Shown here: one piece after another, positions 48,127-55,721 of the stretch
How the letters are laid out: the number at the start of each line of letters is the position of its first letter
Position numbering within the stretch: the stretch's first letter is position 1
DNA from: Streptomyces rapamycinicus NRRL 5491
GTDB lineage: Bacteria; Actinomycetota; Actinomycetes; Streptomycetales; Streptomycetaceae
DNA: 64,000 nucleotides
NCBI RefSeq assembly: GCF_024298965.1
Contig: NZ_CP085193.1
Location: 7,812,001-7,876,000 of the forward strand
Direction of reading: 5' to 3'
Program-made: the position numbers and the translations under genes
Notes under the pieces: generated by a model
Databases searched by the model: none
The model's input: the letters and a program-made list of their open reading frames with translations, nothing else
Told to the model about the DNA's origin: nothing

Positions 48127-48294
48127 ATGACCGCTTTCAGCACCGCACATGCCGCCCTGACCACGCTCGCGTCCGAGGGCGGTGAGCACGCCGACACCCA
48201 CCCGAGCATCAGCCCCTTCATGACCGGCGGTGCGGCCCTGGTGATCCTCTTCCTGCTGCTGTGGATCACCACGCGCTTCAACCGGGACCGCTGA
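48127..48294 (+). CDS. Small membrane protein (55 residues)
   Basis: This encodes [20 protein letters not shown], a His-rich short turn, then a hydrophobic helix ([13 protein letters not shown]) and RFNRDR. It starts at ATG 48127 with TAGGTA at 48113-48118 and no ribosome site. It has the same layout as the 50-residue protein 140 nt upstream (polar N-terminus, one helix, basic end). It lies 59 nt before nadD. Confidence 0.6.
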   Translation: MTAFSTAHAALTTLASEGGEHADTHPSISPFMTGGAALVILFLLLWITTRFNRDR

Positions 48295-48339
48295 CCTGGG
48301 CGATTGCCCCTATGGGCCCCGGCTCCGGGCCGGGCCCAG

Positions 48340-48345
48340 TAGGGT
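48340..48345 (+). promoter_or_regulatory. Predicted nadD -10 element
   Basis: TAGGGT ends 8 nt before the nadD ATG with no ribosome site between. This fits a leaderless or near-leaderless mRNA. Confidence 0.35.
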
Positions 48346-48353
48346 CTGCACGC

Positions 48354-48965
48354 ATGGAAGAGCAGAAAGGGTCCGGCAAGCGGCGACTGGGTGTGATGGG
48401 CGGGACGTTCGACCCGATCCACCACGGCCACCTGGTCGCGGCGAGCGAGGTGGCCTCGCAGTTCCACCTCGACGAGGTGGTGTTCGTGCCGACCGGGCAG
48501 CCTTGGCAGAAGAGTCACAAGAAGGTCTCCCCGGCCGAGGACCGCTATCTGATGACGGTCATCGCGACCGCCTCGAACCCGCAGTTCTCGGTCAGCCGTA
48601 TCGACATCGACCGCGGCGGGCCCACGTACACCACCGACACGCTCCGGGAGCTGCGCGCGCTCAACGGTGACGCCGATCTGTTCTTCATCACCGGGGCCGA
48701 CGCACTCAACCAGATCCTCACCTGGCGCGACGCCGAAGAGCTCTTCTCGCTGGCCCACTTCATCGGGGTGACCAGACCCGGGCACATACTGGCCGACCCG
48801 GGGCTGCCGGAGGGCGGGGTGTCGCTGGTGGAGGTCCCGGCTTTGGCGATCTCGTCATCGGACTGCCGGGCGCGGGTCGCTCATGGCGACCCCGTCTGGT
48901 ACCTGGTGCCGGACGGCGTGGTGCGCTACATCGACAAGCGCGAGCTGTACCGGCACGACTGCTGA
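48354..48965 (+). CDS. nadD: Nicotinate-nucleotide adenylyltransferase
   Basis: NadD makes deamido-NAD from nicotinate mononucleotide and ATP. The 203-residue protein has the nucleotidyltransferase motif [11 protein letters not shown] (16-26) and the C-terminal ISSSDCR (166-172), a variant of the usual ISSTxIR. ATG 48354 gives the expected length. It is followed after 10 nt by the LCP protein and then rsfS, a common actinobacterial order. Confidence 0.96.
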   Translation: MEEQKGSGKRRLGVMGGTFDPIHHGHLVAASEVASQFHLDEVVFVPTGQPWQKSHKKVSPAEDRYLMTVIATASNPQFSVSRIDIDRGGPTYTTDTLRELRALNGDADLFFITGADALNQILTWRDAEELFSLAHFIGVTRPGHILADPGLPEGGVSLVEVPALAISSSDCRARVAHGDPVWYLVPDGVVRYIDKRELYRHDC

Positions 48966-48975
48966 AGGGGTACCG

Positions 48976-50757
48976 GTGAACGACCGGCAGGATCCGTACG
49001 ACCCGTACGCACAGGACCCGTATGGCCAGGAGCCGCAGATCTACGGCTATGACGCCTATGGGCGTCCGGTTTACCAGCCGCAGGCGGAACAGCAGCAGAG
49101 TTACGACCCGTACGCGCAGCAGCAGGCGCAGTACGGGGAGCGGCAACAGCAGCAGCACGACGGGTACGGGTACGACCCTTACGGCCGGCCGCAGCACCAG
49201 CAGCAGTCCCAGACGCAGAACTACGACCCGTACGTTCAGCAGCGACAACAGCAGCAGTACCAGCAACAGCAGTACCAACAGCAGCCACCGCAGGGTTACG
49301 GCTACGGCTACCCGGAGGCAGCCGCCGCCCCGACCGTCCCCCCGCAGCGCGAGGAGCCCGGCCCGGAGCCGAACCCCTACGAGGAGCTGAGCCCGGAGCA
49401 GCTGCGCCCCGGGACCGAGCCGCCTCCGTCCGGGGAGCCCCGGTCCGCCGGGCCCCGGTCCGCGGAGCGGAAGCGCCCCGGGGGCGCCGATCGGGAGGAG
49501 TACCACACCGAGCAGTTCTCCTTCGTCGAGGAGCAGGACGAGGAATCCGACGACGTCATCGACTGGCTGAAGTTCGCCGAGACCCGTTCCGAGCGCCGTG
49601 ACGAACGCCGCCGCAAGGGCCGCAACCGGCTCGTCGCGCTCGTCGTGGTCCTGGTCCTCGCCGCGGCGGGCGGGGTCGGTTACCTCTGGTACGAGGGCAA
49701 GCTCCCGGGGCTGTCCGACGACGCCCAGGACCAGGCGGCCGCGGGCGGGCCGCAGAAGCGCGATGTGATCGTCGTCCATCTGCGCGAGACCAAGGGCGGC
49801 CGCACCTCCACGGCCCTGCTGGTGGACAACGAGACCACCAAGAAGGGCACCACCGTCCTGCTGCCGAACTCGCTGGCCGTCTCCACCGAGGACGGCGCCT
49901 CCACCACGCTCGGCAAGTCCGTGACCGACGAGGGCTCGGACTCCACCCGGGACTCGCTGAGCACCCTGCTGGGGTCGAAGATCCAGGGCACCTGGCGGCT
50001 GGACACGCCCTATCTGGAGAACCTGGTAGAGCTGGTCGGCGGGATCAGCATCGACACCGACGCGACCGTCCCCAGCCCCCAGAAGGGCGAGGACCCCCTG
50101 GTCAAGCGGGGCAAGGACCAGATCGTGAGCGGCCAGGCGGCCGTGGCGTACGCCACCTACCGCGCGCCCGGCGAGGCACAGTCCAAGCAGCTCGCGCGGT
50201 TCGGGCAGGTCATGCACGCGGCCCTGAAGAAGCTCTCCAGCGACGAGAAGGGCGCCACCAGCACCGTGGAGTCGCTGGCCCAGATCCCCGACCCGTCGCT
50301 GTCCGAGCAGCAGCTGGGCGCGTCGCTGGCGAAGCTGGCCGAGCAGGCCAAGAGCGGTGCGTACGACACCGCGATGCTGCCGGTCCAGCCGGACGGGACG
50401 CTCAGCAGCCAGGCGACCGACCATGTGGTCAAGGACATCCTGGGCGGCACGGTCAAGAACTCCGACAAGAGCACCGCGCCCCGGGTCAGCGTGACCAACG
50501 CCGGAGGCCCCAAGGACGCGTCGAGCGCCGCGCGGGTGGCACTGGTCAACGGCGGCTTCACGGTCGTCACGGCCACGGAGGGCGGCGACGCGCAGTCGGC
50601 CTCCCGGGTGACCTACGCGGACAACGCCCAAGCGGGGCAGGCCAAGGAGGTCGCCAAGACGCTCGGGCTGCCGGAATCGGCGGTGCGGAAGGGCAAGGGC
50701 GCGGCCAACGCGGACATCACGGTCCTCCTCGGCCCGGACTACGACGCCACGGGCTGA
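48976..50757 (+). CDS. LCP-family protein with Gln-rich tail (PdtA-like)
   Basis: This 593-residue protein has a Gln/Tyr/Pro-rich cytoplasmic tail (1-115: DPYAQ, PYGQ, QQQQ runs), an acidic segment and a membrane helix at about 218-238. An LCP-type domain follows (about 258-430) and a LytR_C domain ends it (about 500-588, PRVSVTNAGGPKDASSAARVALVNGGF). LCP proteins attach polymers from lipid carriers to peptidoglycan. The usual catalytic Arg/Asp signature is hard to see: TSTALLVDNE and VLLPNSLAVS stand where RSDT and SIPRD-like motifs are expected. By position (nadD-LCP-rsfS) it corresponds to what I remember as PdtA of S. coelicolor. GTG 48976 has GAAGGGG upstream. Confidence 0.85.
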   Translation: MNDRQDPYDPYAQDPYGQEPQIYGYDAYGRPVYQPQAEQQQSYDPYAQQQAQYGERQQQQHDGYGYDPYGRPQHQQQSQTQNYDPYVQQRQQQQYQQQQYQQQPPQGYGYGYPEAAAAPTVPPQREEPGPEPNPYEELSPEQLRPGTEPPPSGEPRSAGPRSAERKRPGGADREEYHTEQFSFVEEQDEESDDVIDWLKFAETRSERRDERRRKGRNRLVALVVVLVLAAAGGVGYLWYEGKLPGLSDDAQDQAAAGGPQKRDVIVVHLRETKGGRTSTALLVDNETTKKGTTVLLPNSLAVSTEDGASTTLGKSVTDEGSDSTRDSLSTLLGSKIQGTWRLDTPYLENLVELVGGISIDTDATVPSPQKGEDPLVKRGKDQIVSGQAAVAYATYRAPGEAQSKQLARFGQVMHAALKKLSSDEKGATSTVESLAQIPDPSLSEQQLGASLAKLAEQAKSGAYDTAMLPVQPDGTLSSQATDHVVKDILGGTVKNSDKSTAPRVSVTNAGGPKDASSAARVALVNGGFTVVTATEGGDAQSASRVTYADNAQAGQAKEVAKTLGLPESAVRKGKGAANADITVLLGPDYDATG

Positions 50758-50860
50758 GGCGGCCGGACGGCCCGGACTACGGCCGCCCGGCGTGACGGTG
50801 GGCCGTGAGACCCTGGGGGGAGCCAGACCTTCGAGGTACCACCGACCGAAAGCCTTGCCT

Positions 50861-51301
50861 GTGACCGCCACGGACCGCTCCCTCGAGCTCATCAACGCCG
50901 CCGCCCAGGCGGCCGCCGACAAGCTCGCGCACGACATCATCGCGTACGACGTCAGCGATGTGCTCTCCATCACCGACGCCTTCCTGCTGGCCTCGGCGCC
51001 CAACGACCGCCAGGTCAAGTCGATCGTCGACGAGATCGAGGAGCGGCTGAACAAGGACCTGGGTGCCAAGCCGGTGCGTCGCGAGGGCGACCGAGAGGCC
51101 CGCTGGGTGCTGCTGGACTACGTGGACATCGTGGTGCACGTCCAGCACAGCGAGGAGCGGGTGTTCTACGCCCTGGAGCGGCTCTGGAAGGACTGCCCGC
51201 AGCTGGAGCTCCCGGCCGACGCCGAGGCCACCCGCGGCAAGGCGCAGGAGTACGCGCAGGCGCAAGGCCCGGACGGCGGCGCGGGCGGTGAGCTGAGCTG
51301 A
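50861..51301 (+). CDS. rsfS: Ribosomal silencing factor RsfS
   Basis: RsfS binds L14 and blocks subunit joining when nutrients are scarce. The 146-residue protein is the DUF143 family, with DAFLLASAPNDRQVKSIVDEI, GDREARWVLLDYVDIVVHV and VFYALERLW in order. A short Ala/Gln/Gly tail extends the C-terminus. The GTG at 50861 begins the conserved part; its ribosome site is weak (CGAAAG). The stop overlaps the CTG start of the next gene. Confidence 0.94.
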   Translation: MTATDRSLELINAAAQAAADKLAHDIIAYDVSDVLSITDAFLLASAPNDRQVKSIVDEIEERLNKDLGAKPVRREGDREARWVLLDYVDIVVHVQHSEERVFYALERLWKDCPQLELPADAEATRGKAQEYAQAQGPDGGAGGELS

Positions 51302-51951
51302 ACGGCATCCAAGGCGCCCGTGGCCGCCGCATCGTCCTGTGGCGCCACGGCCAGACGGCCTGGAACATAGAACGCCGCTTCCAGGGCTCCCTGGACATCG
51401 AGCTGACCGACACCGGTGTCGCGCAGGCGCACCGCGCGGCCCGGCTGCTCGCCGCCTTGAAGCCGGACGCGATCATCGCCTCCGATCTGAAGCGGGCGGC
51501 GGCCACGGCCGCCGAGCTGTCCGCCGTCACGGGTCTGTCGATCGCGCATGACGCGGGCCTGCGGGAGACCTACGCGGGCAAGTGGCAGGGGCTGACCCAC
51601 GAGGAGATCATCGGGCGCTTCGGCGAGGAGTACGCGGCGTGGAAGCGCGGGGAGCCGATCCGGCGCGGCGGCGGTGAGCTGGAGACCGAGGTCGCCGACC
51701 GGGCGGCGCCGGTGGTGCTCGAGAGCGCCGACAAGCTGCCGGACGACGGCACGCTCGTGGTGGTCAGCCACGGCGGCACGATCCGCACCACCATCGGCCG
51801 GCTGCTCGGCCTGGAGCCCCGCACCTGGGAGGCGCTGGGCGGCCTGTCCAACTGCTGCTGGTCCGTTCTGGGCGAGGGTGCGCGGGGCTGGCGGCTCCTG
51901 GAGCACAACGCCGGGTCGCTGCCCGAGCCGGTGCTCGGCGACGACGACTGA
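51298..51951 (+). CDS. Histidine phosphatase (phosphoglycerate mutase superfamily), CTG start
   Basis: This 217-residue phosphatase has the catalytic RHG motif VLWRHGQT (His17), FQGSLDIELTDTG, and the second His in VVSHGGTIRTT (His158). No ATG, GTG or TTG lies in frame between the upstream stop at 51289 and the RHG motif. The first canonical codon is TTG 51457, which would lose the active site. CTG 51298 overlaps the rsfS stop as CTGA, the same layout as the common ATGA, and GGTGAG lies 5 nt upstream. CTG is therefore the likely start. The substrate is unknown; the rsfS-linked family includes phosphatases of sugar phosphates and mycolate-type precursors. Confidence 0.88.
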   Translation: MNGIQGARGRRIVLWRHGQTAWNIERRFQGSLDIELTDTGVAQAHRAARLLAALKPDAIIASDLKRAAATAAELSAVTGLSIAHDAGLRETYAGKWQGLTHEEIIGRFGEEYAAWKRGEPIRRGGGELETEVADRAAPVVLESADKLPDDGTLVVVSHGGTIRTTIGRLLGLEPRTWEALGGLSNCCWSVLGEGARGWRLLEHNAGSLPEPVLGDDD

Positions 51952-51981
51952 GCGGATTTCCTTTCCCGGCAGGTCACCGGC

Positions 51982-51987
51982 TATGCT
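51982..51987 (+). promoter_or_regulatory. Possible promoter of tRNA-Ala 1
   Basis: TATGCT is a good -10 match about 37 nt before the tRNA. No strong -35 is seen. Confidence 0.35.
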
Positions 51988-52023
51988 CCTTCTCGTTCGA
52001 AGCGCTCCGGCGCGGAGAAGAGC

Positions 52024-52096
52024 GGGGCTATAGCTCAGTTGGTAGAGCGCCTGCATGGCATGCAGGAGGTCAGGAGTTCAATTCTCCTTAGCTCCA
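52024..52096 (+). tRNA. tRNA-Ala (anticodon GGC), copy 1
   Basis: Acceptor GGGGCTA pairs with TAGCTCC (one G-U). The anticodon stem CCTGC/GCAGG holds ATGGCAT, giving anticodon GGC. CCA is not encoded. The 73 nt are identical to the copy at 55462. Confidence 0.96.
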
Positions 52097-52118
52097 CAGG
52101 ACCAGGATCCCGTCTCCC

Positions 52119-53072
52119 TCACAGGGAGGCGGGATCGCTGCTTTCCGCGCCGCTTCCGGCCCGGGTCTCCGCCGCGGCTCTCTCCTCCCGCAGTACGGAG
52201 AGCGGCTTGGCGTGCATCGTGCAGCCGATCAGCGGGTCGTGGAGGAGGCGCACCCGCCGCGCATGGTCGCGGCTCTCCTCGTCGCAGGGCGTGTAGACCA
52301 CGACCCGGGTCTCCGGCACCCCGCTGACCCACATCGAGGTCGAGGTCAGCCGGATCTCGCCGACCGAGGCGTGCTGCACCACCTTGATCCGGGAGCCCGG
52401 CGGGGCCACGTCCCCGCTCTGCCACAGCCGGGCGAAGTCGTCGCTGGCCTCCAGCAGCCGGGCGATGAAGTCCTCCCAGGCGGGCTCGCCCACATGGCGT
52501 CCGTACCCGCCGCGCAGCGTGGCCACCAGGAGCGGCAGCTCCTCCTCGAGGTTCACATAGGGGGCACAGCAGCGGCGGGCCACGAACAGCTGCCACAGGG
52601 CGTTCCGCTCGGAGACGGCGGAGAGCAGCATCTCCGGGAACAGGCCGCCGTACGCGGCATTGGCGGCCAGGACGTCGTAGCGGGCGTTGTAGACCACCGC
52701 CGGGAGCGGGTCGAGCGCGTCGATGATGCCCTGCACCTCCGGGCTCACGCTGCGTGGATCGCGCTCCCGGCCGGGCACATACGGCACCTCGGCCAGGTGG
52801 TAGAGGTGCTCGCGCTCGGTCTGGTCCAGCCGCAGGGTGCGCGCGACCGCGTCCAGCACCTGCACGCTGGCGTTGATCGGGCGGCCCTGCTCCAGCCACG
52901 TGTACCAGGTGATGCCGACACCGGTCAGCTGGGCGACCTCCTCGCGGCGCAGTCCGGGGGTGCGGCGCCGCACCCCGGGCGCCATGCCCACGTCGGCGGG
53001 GGTCACCCGGGCACGGCGGCTGCGCAGGAAGGCGGCCAGTTCGGGCCTTCTGCGCCGAGTGTTCGCGGTCAT
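52119..53072 (-). CDS. XRE-family transcriptional regulator (MmyB-like sensor domain)
   Basis: This 317-residue regulator has an N-terminal helix-turn-helix (about 10-75: ELAAFLRSRRARVTP ... TPGLRREEVAQLTGVGITWYTWLEQGR) and a C-terminal MmyB-type ligand domain with LPAVVYNARYDVLAAN. This pair of domains is abundant in streptomycetes and usually regulates an adjacent transporter or oxidoreductase. ATG 53072 has GGGGAG 7 nt upstream. It is divergent from the MFS gene; the shared 183-nt region holds two direct repeats spaced 21 bp. Confidence 0.92.
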   Translation of the reverse strand: MTANTRRRRPELAAFLRSRRARVTPADVGMAPGVRRRTPGLRREEVAQLTGVGITWYTWLEQGRPINASVQVLDAVARTLRLDQTEREHLYHLAEVPYVPGRERDPRSVSPEVQGIIDALDPLPAVVYNARYDVLAANAAYGGLFPEMLLSAVSERNALWQLFVARRCCAPYVNLEEELPLLVATLRGGYGRHVGEPAWEDFIARLLEASDDFARLWQSGDVAPPGSRIKVVQHASVGEIRLTSTSMWVSGVPETRVVVYTPCDEESRDHARRVRLLHDPLIGCTMHAKPLSVLREERAAAETRAGSGAESSDPASL

Positions 53073-53123
53073 CGTCGCTCTCCCCATCCCCCGTGCCGCC
53101 GGGCGGCACGGTCGGTCCCCCGT

Positions 53124-53156
53124 CGAGCCGTACGGTTCCCCCGACGAGCCGTACGG
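53124..53156. repeat. Two direct repeats upstream of the XRE gene
   Basis: CGAGCCGTACGG occurs at 53124-53135 and 53145-53156, 21 bp apart (two helical turns). It lies in the shared XRE-MFS promoter region, so it is a candidate operator for the XRE regulator. Confidence 0.45.
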
Positions 53157-53255
53157 ACCCATGCTCCCGGGGGCGGCGGGCGGCTGCCAGGTGCTGCCAC
53201 TACCAGCATCGGCGGGCTCTCGTTACCGGTATCCGCCCGGCCACAGGCTCGACCC

Positions 53256-54884
53256 ATGAGACACACCACCCCGACCACCCTTCCTCCGACGGGGGACCCC
53301 GGTGGATCCAGTAAAGGCGAGACCACTGACAACCGGGCCGATGGCAGCCCGGCCGCCGACCACCGGGCCGCGCGGCGCCCCGCCTCCGGACGCCCTGACT
53401 CCCGGCGCTCTCCGCGCCCCGGCTGGCTGCTCGCGATCGTCCTCACCGGCCAGCTCATGGCCGTCCTCGACGTCTTCATCGTCAATATCGCCGCCCCGAC
53501 CGTCCGCGCCGATCTGCACGCCTCCGGCGCCGGGCTGCAACTCGTCATCGCGGGCTACACCGTCTCCTACGCCGTGCTGCTGATCACCGGCGCGCGGCTG
53601 GGCGCCCTGATCGGCCACCGGCGGATGTTCCTGACCGGGCTCGCGGTCTTCACCGGCGCGTCGCTCGCCTGCGGGCTCGCCGCCACCACCGGACAGCTGA
53701 TCGCCTTCCGGTTCGTCCAGGGCGCGGGTGCCGCGCTGATGCTGCCGCAGGTGCTGAGCCTGATCCAGCGGACGTTCACGGGCGGTTCGCGGGCACGGGC
53801 GCTGGGCGCGTACTCCGCGGTGCTGGCCTCCGGTGCCGCCGGCGGGCAGATCCTGGGCGGGCTGCTGGTCGAGGCCGATCTGCTCGGCTCCGGCTGGCGG
53901 CCGGTCTTCCTGGTGAACGTGCCGATCGGGCTCGCGCTGCTGGCCCTCGGCCCTCGGCTGCTGCACGACCCGGCCGATCCGCCGCGTCCCGCCGATCCGC
54001 CGCGTCCCGCCGAGGCCTCGCGCCCGGACGACGCGCCGCGCCCTCGCGGGGAGCGCGCGGCCGTCCGCCGGAGCGGCCTGGACCTGCCCGGTCTGGTGCT
54101 GCTCGCGGCCGCCGTGCTGCTGTTCACCGTGCCGCTGGTGCTCGGCCAGGAGCGGGGCTGGCCGCTCTGGTGCTGGATCACGCTCGGCCTGAGCGCGGTC
54201 CTGGTGGCGCTCTTCGCCGCGTACGAGACCCGGCTGGCCCGGCGCGGCGGCGCGCCGCTGATCTCCCCCAGGGTGGCGCGGGCGCCGGGGATACCGCTCG
54301 CGGTGATCCGTATCGCACTGGGGATGGCGGCCAACGCGGGGTTCCTGTTCGCCCTCACCCTGCATGTGCAGGGCGGACTCGGCTACGGCCCGCTGCGGGC
54401 GGGGCTGACATTCGTCCCCACGGCGGTCGCGTTCGGCGTCGTGGGCCTCAACTGGCAGCGGCTGCCCGCCCGCTGGCACGCCGCCACCGTCCCGGGCGGA
54501 TTCCTCCTGGCGGCCGTCTCGTTCGCGGGGGCGGGGCTGGCCCTGCGCGACGGCACGGACGGCGGCCCATGGCTACTCGTCGCCCTTACGGCCTCCGGCG
54601 CGGGGCTCTCGCTGGCATACAGCCCCCTGCTCACGCGGACGTTGGCGACCGTAAGGCAGCAGGACGCGGCGGACGCCAGCGGGGTGCTGGTGACAGCGGC
54701 TCAACTCGGCCTGCTCACCGGCGTCGCGGTCTTCGGGGCGGTGTTCCTGGGCGCCGCGGACGGTACGGTGCCCAGTGCGGGTGCCTCCGCGGACGCCCTG
54801 TGGGTGACCTGCGTCGCCTTGGCCGGGGCCGCGCTGTGCGGAGCGCTGATGAGTCTGGTGAGACGAGTGGGGCATCTCCGCTGA
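53256..54884 (+). CDS. MFS drug exporter (DHA2 / EmrB-QacA type)
   Basis: This 542-residue transporter has about 14 membrane helices. It begins with a polar tail of about 55 residues, then VLTGQLMAVLDVFIVNIAAPTV (DHA2 motif), GYTVSYAVLLITGARLGALIGHRRMF and FVQGAGAALMLPQVLS. A Pro/Asp/Arg-rich loop with a duplicated PADPPR unit lies in the middle. ATG 53256 gives the expected N-terminus; there is no clear ribosome site. It is divergent from an XRE regulator, the usual arrangement of an inducible exporter. The substrate is unknown. Confidence 0.9.
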   Translation: MRHTTPTTLPPTGDPGGSSKGETTDNRADGSPAADHRAARRPASGRPDSRRSPRPGWLLAIVLTGQLMAVLDVFIVNIAAPTVRADLHASGAGLQLVIAGYTVSYAVLLITGARLGALIGHRRMFLTGLAVFTGASLACGLAATTGQLIAFRFVQGAGAALMLPQVLSLIQRTFTGGSRARALGAYSAVLASGAAGGQILGGLLVEADLLGSGWRPVFLVNVPIGLALLALGPRLLHDPADPPRPADPPRPAEASRPDDAPRPRGERAAVRRSGLDLPGLVLLAAAVLLFTVPLVLGQERGWPLWCWITLGLSAVLVALFAAYETRLARRGGAPLISPRVARAPGIPLAVIRIALGMAANAGFLFALTLHVQGGLGYGPLRAGLTFVPTAVAFGVVGLNWQRLPARWHAATVPGGFLLAAVSFAGAGLALRDGTDGGPWLLVALTASGAGLSLAYSPLLTRTLATVRQQDAADASGVLVTAAQLGLLTGVAVFGAVFLGAADGTVPSAGASADALWVTCVALAGAALCGALMSLVRRVGHLR

Positions 54885-54962
54885 CCTGCGCGTCGTCCCG
54901 TGGCAGAATCGGACGGCCGGAGGGGGATGGGGCCGACACGTCCGATGGGGAGGGCAGGTGGG

Positions 54963-55121
54963 ATGCGGACCAGCATCCTCGATGCGATCGAGGACCCGTC
55001 CCGCAGGGCACGAGCGGGCATCGTGTGCCCGTCCTGCGGCTCCGGACACGTGGCACAGGTCCTCGGTGACAACGGCGGTGTTTCCTACGTGTGTACGGCC
55101 TGCGGCCATAGCTGGAGCTGA
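54963..55121 (+). CDS. Small zinc-ribbon protein (52 residues)
   Basis: The protein is MRTSILDAIEDPSRRARAGI, then CPSCGSGHVAQVLGDNGGV and a second pair CTACGHSW. The four Cys (CxxC ... CxxC) form a classic zinc ribbon. ATG 54963 is used; the frame is open from GTG 54900. It lies 5 nt before another Cys-pair protein and both precede the second tRNA-Ala. Function unknown; nucleic-acid or protein binding is a fair guess. Confidence 0.7.
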   Translation: MRTSILDAIEDPSRRARAGIVCPSCGSGHVAQVLGDNGGVSYVCTACGHSWS

Positions 55122-55126
55122 GTGAG

Positions 55127-55360
55127 ATGGGAGCCCACAGCCGGAAGTGCGACTGGTGCGGCACCGGTACACCGATCGTCCGCGACATGGAGCCGCTCAA
55201 CTCCGACTACCAGTACTGGTGCGCGGAGTGCGCACAGGCGCTGATCATCAGGGGCGATCCCATCGAGACCTACCGCGAGCTGGAAGGGGAGCCGATCTAC
55301 GGCCGGCTCCTCGACGAGCACTGCACGCTGAAGCGCTTCTATTCGTTCGCGACGGCGTAA
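55127..55360 (+). CDS. Small zinc-binding protein (77 residues)
   Basis: This encodes MGAHSRKCDWCGTGTPIVRD, a central YQYWCAECAQALI and the end HCTLKRFYSFATA. Two CxxC pairs suggest one zinc ion; the Trp after the first Cys is unusual. GGAGCTGAGTGAG precedes the ATG. It forms a tiny operon with the zinc-ribbon gene, with 5 nt between. I recall similar proteins in other streptomycetes without a function. Confidence 0.72.
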   Translation: MGAHSRKCDWCGTGTPIVRDMEPLNSDYQYWCAECAQALIIRGDPIETYRELEGEPIYGRLLDEHCTLKRFYSFATA

Positions 55361-55375
55361 CGGGGATCTGCTCCG

Positions 55376-55412
55376 GCCTCCGGCCAATCGATTTGGCGGA
55401 AGGCCGGGGCGT
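55376..55412 (+). terminator. Imperfect hairpin after the zinc-protein genes
   Basis: GGCCTCCGGCCAAT folds imperfectly on ATTTGGCGGAAGGCC. It lies between the zinc-protein operon and the tRNA promoter. Confidence 0.35.
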
Positions 55413-55421
55413 CCGTGTAAT
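55393..55421 (+). promoter_or_regulatory. Promoter of tRNA-Ala 2
   Basis: TTGGCG (55393-55398), a 17-nt spacer and TGTAAT (55416-55421) form a good vegetative-type promoter 41 nt before the tRNA. Confidence 0.6.
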
Positions 55422-55461
55422 GTAGGCGTCGCCGCCGGGGAAGCCGGGCGGAGCGAGACCT

Positions 55462-55534
55462 GGGGCTATAGCTCAGTTGGTAGAGCGCCTGCATGGCATG
55501 CAGGAGGTCAGGAGTTCAATTCTCCTTAGCTCCA
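55462..55534 (+). tRNA. tRNA-Ala (anticodon GGC), copy 2
   Basis: This is identical over 73 nt to copy 1 at 52024, including anticodon loop ATGGCAT. Identity continues only 2 nt past the 3' end and stops at once at the 5' end. CCA is not encoded. Confidence 0.96.
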
Positions 55535-55626
55535 CATCAAGGAGGCGGGGCGTCCGTAAGGGCGGCCCGCCTTTGTGACGCGTGACGACGGTCACCACCT
55601 CCGTGCGGCCCGTCTGCGCCCTGCGG

Positions 55627-55632
55627 TAACCT
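55627..55632 (+). promoter_or_regulatory. Predicted -10 of the leuS leader transcript
   Basis: TAACCT ends 6 nt before the leader-peptide ATG and there is no ribosome site. The leader peptide is therefore probably translated from a leaderless 5' end. Confidence 0.5.
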
Positions 55633-55638
55633 GGCTCC

Positions 55639-55677
55639 ATGCGTGCCGTACGCCTTCTGCTTAGCGGGCCGCGCTGA
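55639..55677 (+). CDS. Leucine leader peptide (12 residues) upstream of leuS
   Basis: The frame reads [12 protein letters not shown] then TGA. Residues 6-8 are three Leu codons in a row (CTT CTG CTT); CTT is uncommon in Streptomyces, which would sharpen stalling when Leu-tRNA is short. The stop falls inside the first strand of the following hairpin. It is far too short to be a normal protein. Length, codons and context (attenuator, then leuS) mark it as an attenuation leader peptide. Confidence 0.7.
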   Translation: MRAVRLLLSGPR

Positions 55678-55718
55678 TCAGTACCGACCGAGTACAGCTC
55701 CGGTCGGTATCAGCGCGG
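55669..55718 (+). promoter_or_regulatory. Leader hairpin of the leuS attenuator
   Basis: A perfect 10-bp outer stem (55669-55678 with 55709-55718) continues into an 8-bp inner stem (55683-55690 with 55701-55708). Its 5' strand overlaps the leader-peptide end, so a ribosome at the Leu codons can keep it from folding. Confidence 0.65.
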
Positions 55719-55721
55719 CGT

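Noticed and set aside
52212..53255. Upstream extension of the MFS gene (890 codons)
   Set aside because: It overlaps the XRE regulator, whose domains are clear; the MFS family starts near 53256.
52024..55534. Integrative mobile element between tRNA genes
   Set aside because: No integrase, transposase, relaxase or partial tRNA repeat is present. The two tRNAs are complete genes.
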